Of a DNA stretch of 11,727 nucleotides, positions 1 to 6,067 are shown one piece after another. The stretch's first letter is position 1, and the number at the start of each line of letters is the position of its first letter. The notes beneath the pieces were generated by a model. That model was not told the DNA's origin, made no database searches, and saw only the letters and a list, made by a program, of their open reading frames with translations. Location: contig JABJJH010000028.1 in the NCBI GenBank assembly GCA_018660965.1, positions 1-11,727 of the forward strand. The letters are read 5' to 3'. A program made the position numbers and the translations under genes. The DNA is from Rhodospirillaceae bacterium (GTDB taxonomy: Bacteria > Pseudomonadota > Alphaproteobacteria > UBA8366 > GCA-2717185).

Positions 1-756
1 CATCATCGCTTACAGGCCTGGCTTCTGCGAGGCTTGATCGACAAAGGGCGGCGACCCGCGATTGTTTTTGAAATGATCGAGGAAACGCGCCAACCCGCGC
101 TCGCCGCATATCAAAACAACAATCCTTTGGACGCGACAGGACTTGGCGCCGCCGTTGATTGGGGAAAAACCGGTTGGCCGGCATGGCCGAAGTATCAACC
201 CATCGCGGATGTCGCCTTCGAAGCGGGACTGCCGGTTTTCGCCGGAAATCCCGCCAATCATGGCAAATCACTATCGGCGGCGCGCCGAACACGGTTGGGG
301 CTTGATGATTCCCTAAGCCCAAGTCAGCGAGACGCAATGTTGGAAACCATCGACGCGGGGCATTGCCGCCTTGTGCCGAAACGCCACCTGACCCCCATGG
401 TGACGATTCAACGCGCGCGAGACGCGGTTCTTGCGGACAATGCTCAAAAGGCAAGCGGGGGCAAGCGGGGCGCCGTCTTGATCCTGGGCGCGAACCACGC
501 CCGAAAGGATTACGCCGCGCCAACCGTGTTGAACAGGCTTCACCCTGGGCACACGTCACTAACGATGGCGTTTATTGAAGTTGACGACGAGCTAAAGGCG
601 CCGTCGGAATACGCGCGAACCTTTGGCGGCGACCTGATACCGTTTGACTACATATGGTTTACGCCCCGCGCGAATAATCGGGATTATTGCGCCGAGCTGA
701 AACAGAAATTCAAAAAATTTAAAAAACATTCCCCAAAGCCCAAAACGACCCCATAG
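1..756 (+). CDS. ChaN-family haem-binding lipoprotein, 5' end missing
   Basis: The frame is open from base 1, so the start, signal peptide and lipobox lie outside the window; 251 residues remain. The opening HHRLQAWLLRGLIDKGRRP followed by AIVFEMIE is the usual N-terminal block of the ChaN/Cofac_haem_bdg family (Tiki/TraB-like fold), just after the family's first GExH motif, which is lost here. The second conserved histidine block, LILGANHARKDYAAP (around residues 160-174 counted from base 1), replaces the common GxGHxRxDxGVP form. Family members are outer-membrane or periplasmic lipoproteins thought to bind haem and serve iron uptake; some Tiki relatives are metalloproteases, so the role is inferred. 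The C-terminus is a lysine-rich tail. The gene ends 8 bases before the convergent Panacea gene. Its operon partners, if any, lie upstream of the window. Confidence 0.85.
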   Translation, partial: HHRLQAWLLRGLIDKGRRPAIVFEMIEETRQPALAAYQNNNPLDATGLGAAVDWGKTGWPAWPKYQPIADVAFEAGLPVFAGNPANHGKSLSAARRTRLGLDDSLSPSQRDAMLETIDAGHCRLVPKRHLTPMVTIQRARDAVLADNAQKASGGKRGAVLILGANHARKDYAAPTVLNRLHPGHTSLTMAFIEVDDELKAPSEYARTFGGDLIPFDYIWFTPRANNRDYCAELKQKFKKFKKHSPKPKTTP

Positions 757-764
757 CCGCTTCG

Positions 765-1271
765 TTATTTAACCTTTCGCGGCGACCATTTCTTCCACAC
801 GCGCCCATCGGCGGCACGCACTTCGCTCGTATCGCGATTTGCGATCTCGGTCTGAAAATATTCTGCTATCTTTTCGAACGTAATTTCCTCGCCAACGCCC
901 TTGTCCAGCGCGTCCTGAAAAACCGTATGACCCCGCACCATGGTATTTAAATGCTCCGTGGCGTGATGTCCGAATCGGCCCCAGATCCGAATCAGGAAAT
1001 CTTCGACTTCCACAGGCAACCGTACATCGGGTATTTCCGGCCGACCGAGTTCGAAGGCGCGATAGACATTCGGTTCAAGGGGCCCGAATTCATCGGCGAT
1101 AAAGACCGTCGGCATCAATTTTCGGCCATGGTACGCCCGCGCATACTGCCCCTGCGCCAGCCACAACAATCGTTGAAGCTTTTGCGCCTGAAGGTAACCA
1201 TCTTCTTGGCGCGCTTTTTCCACGAACCAAAGCGCGACGTCAAAACTGGATTCCGTGGCCGCAATCGCCAT
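765..1271 (-). CDS. Stand-alone Panacea (SocA-like/DUF4065) domain protein
   Basis: This 168-residue protein shows the Panacea/SocA-like pattern: an opening helix (FDVALWFVEKA, residues 10-20), the KLQRLLWLAQ block (31-40) and DEFGPLEPNVYRAF (60-73), equivalent to the family's WxxGPVxPxVYxxF. The domain occurs in phage GepA-like proteins, in the proteolytic adaptor SocA and in antitoxins that neutralise many unrelated toxins, usually encoded next door. No toxin-like gene is adjacent here: chaN lies convergently on one side and coxG divergently on the other. The C-terminal 60 residues (charged, ending KKWSPRKVK) do not match a toxin domain I know. The start ATG has a good ribosome site (GAGGA, about 5 bases upstream), and a TATAAT-type promoter lies behind it. 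It could be an orphan antitoxin, a phage-defence or protease-adaptor protein, or a domesticated housekeeping gene. Confidence 0.8.
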   Translation of the reverse strand: MAIAATESSFDVALWFVEKARQEDGYLQAQKLQRLLWLAQGQYARAYHGRKLMPTVFIADEFGPLEPNVYRAFELGRPEIPDVRLPVEVEDFLIRIWGRFGHHATEHLNTMVRGHTVFQDALDKGVGEEITFEKIAEYFQTEIANRDTSEVRAADGRVWKKWSPRKVK

Positions 1272-1309
1272 GCTGTCCTCATCTTAAAATCAGGGTCTGG
1301 TTTTATTAT

Positions 1310-1337
1310 ATTATACAATCGTTCGCCGCACGTTAAG
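1310..1337 (-). promoter_or_regulatory. Candidate sigma-70 promoter of the Panacea gene
   Basis: Read on the minus strand, CTTAAC (1337-1332) is followed after 16 bases by a perfect TATAAT (1315-1310). A second TATAAT overlaps it at 1310-1305. Transcription would begin near 1303, giving a leader of about 30 bases before the ATG at 1271. The -10 box is strong and the -35 box is weak. Confidence 0.4.
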
Positions 1338-1367
1338 CTTGGGCGTGCGTATGGCGCGATTCCCATG

Positions 1368-1396
1368 TTGACCATAGGCGGACGGGCCACGATATT
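1368..1396 (+). promoter_or_regulatory. Candidate promoter of the cox operon
   Basis: TTGACC (1368-1373), a 17-base spacer and GATATT (1391-1396) resemble a sigma-70 promoter pointing at coxG, with a leader of about 50 bases. The TTGACC is repeated at 1395-1400 inside the direct repeat ATRTTGACC (1365-1373 and 1392-1400), which might instead be a pair of activator half-sites. This is only a pattern match. Confidence 0.25.
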
Positions 1397-1454
1397 GACC
1401 CCATACGTAGCGCGTGGAGGGTTCCAGCTTTCCATCGAAAATAAGGTGACACAC

Positions 1455-2126
1455 ATGGATTTAAACGGCGAGTTCCGAATCGCGGCGTCGAAACAGGCTG
1501 TTTGGGATGCTCTGAACGATCCCGAAATCTTGAAACAGTGCATTCCCGGCTGCGAAGAATTGGAGAAAACCTCCGACACGGAAATGACCGCCACGGCGGT
1601 CGTCAAGGTCGGTCCGGTCAAGGCCAAGTTCGGCGGCGCCGTCACGCTGTCCGACATCGACGCGCCAAACAGCTATACGATCTCCGGCGAAGGTAAAGGT
1701 GGGGCCGCCGGATTCGCCAAAGGGAGCGCCGCCGTTTCATTGACGGAAGACGGCGGCGAAACCGTATTGCGATACACCGTCGACGCCTCGGTTGGCGGCA
1801 AGCTCGCCCAGCTCGGTGGCAGACTAATCGATTCGACGTCGAAAAAACTCGCCCGCGAGTTCTTCGATAAATTCGCCGGGATTGTCGGCGAAGCCCCCGC
1901 GGACGCCACAATCGATGAAAAAGCCGCAACCGCCGAAGCTGTCGGCAAGGCCCTGGATTCAACCAAACAGGAAGCAAGGTATGACCCCGCCGCCGCCCTG
2001 GAACCGGGTCGGGCCATAGACGGCACGAAACTTTGGAAAGGCTATAGTCCCATGACGTGGGTCAGCGGCATCATCTTTCTGGTGTTTCTACTCGTCGCAC
2101 TGGTCCAAATGGCGTTTCATTCCTGA
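1455..2126 (+). CDS. coxG: CO dehydrogenase-associated membrane protein CoxG (SRPBCC)
   Basis: The 223-residue protein has an SRPBCC/CoxG domain over roughly residues 1-150. The diagnostic opening is MDLNGEF, then VWDALNDPEILKQCIPGC (16-33), and later the Gly/Ala-rich segment around GAAGFAKGSAAVSL. A linker follows, then a single C-terminal transmembrane helix (about 203-220, GIIFLVFLLVALVQMAF). CoxG recruits molybdenum CO dehydrogenase to the membrane; work on a mycobacterial CoxG indicates that it carries quinone to the enzyme. The frame is open far upstream to 951, but the part before 1455 is antisense to the Panacea gene and does not look like CoxG. The ATG at 1455 has a well-placed AAGGTGA (1443-1449) and starts exactly with the family's N-terminus. 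It is the first gene of the cluster, 100 bases before coxS. Confidence 0.9.
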   Translation: MDLNGEFRIAASKQAVWDALNDPEILKQCIPGCEELEKTSDTEMTATAVVKVGPVKAKFGGAVTLSDIDAPNSYTISGEGKGGAAGFAKGSAAVSLTEDGGETVLRYTVDASVGGKLAQLGGRLIDSTSKKLAREFFDKFAGIVGEAPADATIDEKAATAEAVGKALDSTKQEARYDPAAALEPGRAIDGTKLWKGYSPMTWVSGIIFLVFLLVALVQMAFHS

Positions 2127-2195
2127 CCGGAATTGCGTTAAGCGTCTTGACCTAAAGCGCGTCCGCCATCACACTTGATCCGTGGATAATTAATA

Positions 2196-2209
2196 CGACC
2201 AATCGGTCG
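2196..2209. promoter_or_regulatory. Short dyad upstream of coxS, possible operator
   Basis: CGACC-AATC-GGTCG is a 5-bp inverted repeat with a 4-base centre, lying 6 bases before the coxS ribosome site (GGGAGG, 2215-2220) and after an AT-rich stretch (GGATAATTAATAC). GACC-N4-GGTC dyads are typical of TetR-type operators, but one this short may be chance. No regulator gene is adjacent. Confidence 0.25.
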
Positions 2210-2226
2210 AAACAGGGAGGCTTCGC

Positions 2227-2697
2227 ATGCCAGTCACCGTTTCCATGACGGTGAACGGCAAGGCAGTTACGGGGGACGTGGAACCCCGCACCTTGCTCGT
2301 TCAATTCATTCGGGAAAACCTTAAACTCACGGGCACGCATGTCGGTTGCGACACCAGCCAATGTGGCGCGTGCGTCGTACACATTGACGGAACCTCCGTG
2401 AAAAGCTGTACGACCCTGGCCGTACAAGCGAACGGCGCAGATGTTCGCACAATCGAAAGTCTCGCCGACGGCGATACGCTGCACCCTATGCAGGAAGCTT
2501 TCCGCGAAAATCATGGTCTGCAATGCGGGTTCTGCACTCCGGGCATGGTCATGAGCGCGGTGGATTTGGTGAAGGAAAACCCCGATCCGTCCGAACAGGA
2601 AATCCGTGAATGGCTCGAAGGCAACCTTTGCCGCTGCACGGGCTACCACAACATCGTCAAATCAATCAAAGCAGGCGCGGCGACAATGCGAAGCTAA
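2227..2697 (+). CDS. coxS: Form II CO dehydrogenase-type small subunit, 2x[2Fe-2S]
   Basis: This 156-residue protein is the iron-sulphur subunit of a molybdenum hydroxylase (xanthine oxidase/CODH family), which passes electrons from the Mo site to FAD. The N-terminal plant-type ferredoxin domain has GCDTSQCGAC with C41, C46, C49 and C61 as ligands. The C-terminal four-helix domain has QCGFCTPGM and LEGNLCRCTGYHNI with C100, C103, C135 and C137. All eight cluster cysteines are present, and the length is normal for CoxS/CutS. The ATG at 2227 follows a strong GGGAGG with 6-base spacing. The gene sits between coxG and coxL and is separated from coxL by a 95-base spacer that can fold. The symbol reflects family membership and does not prove CO as substrate. 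Confidence 0.93.
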   Translation: MPVTVSMTVNGKAVTGDVEPRTLLVQFIRENLKLTGTHVGCDTSQCGACVVHIDGTSVKSCTTLAVQANGADVRTIESLADGDTLHPMQEAFRENHGLQCGFCTPGMVMSAVDLVKENPDPSEQEIREWLEGNLCRCTGYHNIVKSIKAGAATMRS

Positions 2698-2716
2698 CAA
2701 CGCCGCGACCAATAAA

Positions 2717-2769
2717 GTTAGACCGGTGACGTAAAAACAAATCGGCGATTGAACTGAGGTCACCCTAAC
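2717..2769 (+). other. Predicted stem-loop in the coxS-coxL spacer
   Basis: GTTAG-ACC-GGTGAC (2717-2730) can pair with GTCACCCTAAC (2759-2769), giving an 11-bp stem with a 3-base bulge and a 28-base loop. The loop itself holds AATCG-G-CGATT. It is not followed by a T-run, so it is unlikely to be a terminator; it may mark an mRNA processing or stability site within the cox transcript. No folding calculation was made. Confidence 0.4.
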
Positions 2770-2792
2770 AAGGGGCAAATGGGAGACGGCAC

Positions 2793-5171
2793 ATGAGCGC
2801 GACAGGGATTGGCGCATCGGTCAAACGAAAGGAAGATTTTCGCTTCTTGACCGGCCAAGGCACGTATACCGACGACATTAATCGCCCCGGACAAACCCAC
2901 GCCTACATCCTACGCAGTCCATTGGCGCATGCGACAATCAAAAACGTCGACACCACGGCAGCCAGGTCCGCTGATGGCGTTCTCGCGATCTTCACCGGCG
3001 AAGACATGGCCGCCGACGGCGTTGGCGGCATTCCGTGCGGTTGGGGCGTCGCGAACAAGGACGGGTCTCCCATGGCCGAACCTGCGCATCCGGCGCTTGC
3101 GGTGGGCAAGGTGCGTTACGTTGGCGACCAGGTGGCCATCGTCATTGCCGAAACCTACAGCCAGGCCAAGGACGCGGCGGAACAAATCGCCATGGATTTG
3201 GAAGAACTGCCCGCGCTCATCAATATGGAAGACGCGCTCGCCTCCAGCACCCTGGTCCATGACGATGCGCCCGGAAACATGTCCTACGATTGGGGCCTTG
3301 GCGACCTCGACGCTGTCGAGGAAGGCTTCAAGAATGCAGCCCGAGTCTCGAAAATCGACATCGTCAACAACCGCCTGATCCCCAACGCGATGGAGCCGCG
3401 CGCCGGCATCGGCGAATATGACTCCGCGACCGGGGAATACACGCTATACACAACCACTCAAAACCCGCATGTCATTCGTTTGCTGATGGGCGCCTTCGTC
3501 CTGAATATCCCCGAACACAAACTGCGCATCGTCGCGCCGGATGTTGGTGGCGGGTTCGGGTCGAAAATCTTTCACTACGCCGAAGAAGCCATCCTGACGT
3601 GGGCTGCGGGCAAGGTTCAGCGCCCCATCAAATGGACCGCCGAGCGTTCGGAATCCTTCATCACCGACGCTCATGGCCGCGACCACATCACCCATGCGGA
3701 ACTCGCGATGGATTCCGACGGTAAATTTCTGGCGCTCAAGGTCTCCACCAAGGCGAACATGGGCGCGTATCTGTCCACCTTCGCGACCAGCGTGCCGACC
3801 TATTTGTACGGCACGCTTCTGGCCGGCGTTTACAGTACGCCTGCGGTGTATGTCGAAGTGAAATCGGTCTTCACCAATACGGTTCCCGTTGACGCCTACC
3901 GCGGCGCCGGGCGACCGGAAGCTTCCTACTTGCTGGAAAGGCTTGTGGACCGCGCCGCACGGGAAACCGGCCATAGTCAGGTCGACCTGCGACGCAAGAA
4001 CTTCATTCCCAACGACGCCTTCCCCTATCAGACGCCGGTGGCGCTGGCTTATGATTCCGGCGACTACAACGCCTCGCTCGACGAAGCCTTGAAACGCGCC
4101 GACGTCGCCGGGTTCGACGCCCGGAAAGCCGCTTCCGAACGAAACGGGAAAAAGCGCGGCCTTGGATACTCCACCTATATCGAAGCCTGCGGCATCGCGC
4201 CTTCGGCGGTCGCCGGGGCGCTGGGCGCACGCGCCGGGTTGTATGAATCGGCGAATGTGCGGGTCCATCCGACGGGTTCGGTCACAGTGTACACCGGGTC
4301 GCACAGCCACGGCCAAGGCCATGAGACGACCTTCGCCCAACTGGTGTCCGATACGCTCGGCCTGCCCCTGGAAAGCATTGATATCGTGCACGGCGACACC
4401 AACAAGGTGCAGTTCGGCATGGGCACCTACGGGTCGCGTTCGCTCGCGGTTGGCGGTGAGGCCTTGATGAAGGCCCTGGACAAGATCACCGACAAGGCCC
4501 GCAAGATCGCGGCGCATTGCCTGGAAGCGTCCGAAGCGGACATTGAATTCACCGACGGTCAGTTTTCCGTCGCGGGCACGGACAAATCCATGACGTTCGG
4601 CGAAGTCGCGTTGACGGCTTATGTGCCGCACAACTTCCCGCATGACACCCTGGAGCCCGGCCTGGAGGAAAACGCGTTTTACGACCCGGCCAACTTCACC
4701 TTCCCCGGCGGGTGTCACATCTGCGAAGTCGAGGTCGATCCCGACACCGGAACGGTGAAGATCGAAAACTTCGTCGCCGTTGACGATGTCGGTCGCATCA
4801 TCAACCCGATGATTGTCGAAGGCCAGGTCCATGGCGGCGTCGCCCAGGGCATCGGGCAGGCCTTGTTGGAAGGCTGCGTTTACGATGACAACGGCCAATT
4901 GTCGACCGGTTCGTTCATGGATTACGCCATGCCGCGCGCCGACAACGTGCCGTCCTTCGAAGTGGGCAACACGGTTACGCTGTGCGCGCATAACAGTCTG
5001 GGCGTCAAAGGGTGCGGCGAAGTCGGCGCCATTGGTTCGCCGCCCGCCGTCATCAACGCCATTGTCGATTCACTATGGGATTTGGGCGTGCGCGACATCG
5101 CGATGCCCGCAACCCCGCAAAAAGTTTGGCAGGCCATCGCATCGGCGCAAACGCCGCAAGCAGCCGAGTAA
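2793..5171 (+). CDS. coxL: Form II CO dehydrogenase-type large subunit (Mo hydroxylase)
   Basis: The 792-residue catalytic subunit binds the molybdopterin cytosine dinucleotide cofactor. In order: an aldehyde oxidase/xanthine dehydrogenase a/b hammerhead domain (about 15-130); GGGFGSK (252-258); the active-site loop AYRGAGR (368-374); HSHGQGHETT; QFGMGTYGSRS (540-550); and GVKGCGEVGAIGSPP, whose E743 matches the conserved catalytic glutamate. The loop has Gly-371 where proven form I enzymes have the copper-binding cysteine of AYRCSFR, so this is a form II (CoxL-like) protein. Form II enzymes have been linked to CO oxidation in some rhizobia but seem inactive on CO in several marine bacteria, so the substrate may be another small carbonyl or an N-heterocycle. 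The ATG follows GGGAG at normal spacing. The enzyme would be a CoxSLM heterotrimer dimer at the inner face of the membrane. Confidence 0.93.
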   Translation: MSATGIGASVKRKEDFRFLTGQGTYTDDINRPGQTHAYILRSPLAHATIKNVDTTAARSADGVLAIFTGEDMAADGVGGIPCGWGVANKDGSPMAEPAHPALAVGKVRYVGDQVAIVIAETYSQAKDAAEQIAMDLEELPALINMEDALASSTLVHDDAPGNMSYDWGLGDLDAVEEGFKNAARVSKIDIVNNRLIPNAMEPRAGIGEYDSATGEYTLYTTTQNPHVIRLLMGAFVLNIPEHKLRIVAPDVGGGFGSKIFHYAEEAILTWAAGKVQRPIKWTAERSESFITDAHGRDHITHAELAMDSDGKFLALKVSTKANMGAYLSTFATSVPTYLYGTLLAGVYSTPAVYVEVKSVFTNTVPVDAYRGAGRPEASYLLERLVDRAARETGHSQVDLRRKNFIPNDAFPYQTPVALAYDSGDYNASLDEALKRADVAGFDARKAASERNGKKRGLGYSTYIEACGIAPSAVAGALGARAGLYESANVRVHPTGSVTVYTGSHSHGQGHETTFAQLVSDTLGLPLESIDIVHGDTNKVQFGMGTYGSRSLAVGGEALMKALDKITDKARKIAAHCLEASEADIEFTDGQFSVAGTDKSMTFGEVALTAYVPHNFPHDTLEPGLEENAFYDPANFTFPGGCHICEVEVDPDTGTVKIENFVAVDDVGRIINPMIVEGQVHGGVAQGIGQALLEGCVYDDNGQLSTGSFMDYAMPRADNVPSFEVGNTVTLCAHNSLGVKGCGEVGAIGSPPAVINAIVDSLWDLGVRDIAMPATPQKVWQAIASAQTPQAAE

Positions 5172-5183
5172 GGAGAAACACGC

Positions 5184-5981
5184 ATGTATGAATTCGAATA
5201 CCAGAAGCCAGGATCGTTAAGTGAAGCGGCGTCAGCGCTCAAATCAGCGGATGACGGGTCCCTGCTCGCCGGGGGCCAAACGTTGTTGCCGACAATGAAA
5301 CAACGCCTGGCCAGCCCATCTGACCTTGTCGATTTGGCCGGCGTGCCGGATATGTCCGGCATTTCAGTTGATGGGGGGAACATCGTCGTCGGCGCCATGA
5401 CGACGCACGCCGCCGTCGCCGGTTCCGCAGACGTGCAATCAAACATCCCGGGCCTCGCCAAATTGGCCGGCTGCATCGGCGACCCCCAGGTCCGTCATCG
5501 CGGCACCATCGGCGGCTCCATCGCCAACAATGACCCGGCGGCGGATTATCCCGGCGCTTGTCTTGGGCTGGGTGCGACCATCGTCACCGACAGCCGCGAA
5601 ATCAGCGCGGACGACTTTTTCGTCGGACTGTTCGAAACCGCCCTGAACGACGGCGAAATCATCACCGCCGTTCGGTTCCCGATCCCGGAAACATCGGATT
5701 ACGCCAAATTCCCCCAACCCGCCAGCCGCTTTTCGCTGGTCGGCGCGTTCGTCGCCAGGACATCCAGCGGCGCCCGGGTCGCGATCACCGGCGCAGGACA
5801 AGAGGGCGTCTTCCGGGTCCCTGAAATGGAAGCGGCGTTGAACAGTAATTTTGCCGCCGGAGCCGTGGCCTCCATCAGCGTTCCCTCCGACGATTTGAAC
5901 AGCGACATTCACGGCAGCGCCGAATATCGCGCGCATCTGGTCACGGTAATGGCCAAGCGCGCCGTAGACGGTTGCGGTTGA
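5184..5981 (+). CDS. coxM: Form II CO dehydrogenase-type medium subunit, FAD-binding
   Basis: This 265-residue flavoprotein takes electrons from the CoxS clusters and hands them to quinone or another acceptor. The FAD-binding domain (about 1-170) contains both family signatures: LLAGGQTLLPTM (27-38) and RHRGTIGGSIANNDPAADYP (104-123). The C-terminal CO_deh_flav_C domain follows RFSLVGAFVA and ends with the usual DIHGSAEYRAHL segment. It is slightly shorter than well-known CoxM proteins (about 285-290 residues) but appears complete. It starts 12 bases after the coxL stop behind a near-perfect AAGGAG, so it is cotranscribed with coxL. The order S-L-M, instead of M-S-L, also fits a form II cluster. 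An intrinsic terminator follows 30 bases after its stop codon. Confidence 0.92.
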   Translation: MYEFEYQKPGSLSEAASALKSADDGSLLAGGQTLLPTMKQRLASPSDLVDLAGVPDMSGISVDGGNIVVGAMTTHAAVAGSADVQSNIPGLAKLAGCIGDPQVRHRGTIGGSIANNDPAADYPGACLGLGATIVTDSREISADDFFVGLFETALNDGEIITAVRFPIPETSDYAKFPQPASRFSLVGAFVARTSSGARVAITGAGQEGVFRVPEMEAALNSNFAAGAVASISVPSDDLNSDIHGSAEYRAHLVTVMAKRAVDGCG

Positions 5982-6010
5982 CCCGGACCCTATAAGCCAA
6001 CACCGAAATA

Positions 6011-6061
6011 ACAGCATAGAAAGCCGGGGCTCGCGAACGCCCCGGTTTTTTCTTATGCTGT
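6011..6061 (+). terminator. Rho-independent terminator of the cox cluster
   Basis: The core hairpin CCGGGGC (6024-6030), loop TCGCGAAC, GCCCCGG (6039-6045) is followed by six T (6046-6051). The pairing extends outward: ACAGCATA (6011-6018) matches TATGCTGT (6054-6061), with the A-rich left flank facing the T-run. The whole element is therefore a long, nearly symmetrical hairpin. It ends only 7 bases before the next start codon. Confidence 0.85.
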
Positions 6062-6067
6062 CTCCCG

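Noticed and set aside
951..1454. Upstream extension of the coxG frame, giving a 391-residue protein
   Set aside because: This part is antisense to the Panacea gene and its product is unlike CoxG. The ATG at 1455 has a good ribosome site and starts at the family's N-terminus.
765..2126. The Panacea gene and coxG as a toxin-antitoxin pair
   Set aside because: They are divergent, with separate promoter candidates, and CoxG has a complete, well-understood family signature.
2137..2151. Small hairpin GTTAAG-CGT-CTTGAC after coxG as a terminator
   Set aside because: The stem is only 6 bp with one G-T pair, and no T-run follows.
3444..4991. Long open frame (515 codons) on the minus strand
   Set aside because: It lies wholly within coxL, whose family motifs are complete. 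The antisense product is Gly/Arg/Val-rich without recognisable domains, as expected from GC-rich codon bias.
2793..5171. A form I (proven CO-oxidising) CO dehydrogenase
   Set aside because: The active-site loop is AYRGAGR rather than AYRCSFR, and the gene order is S-L-M rather than M-S-L.
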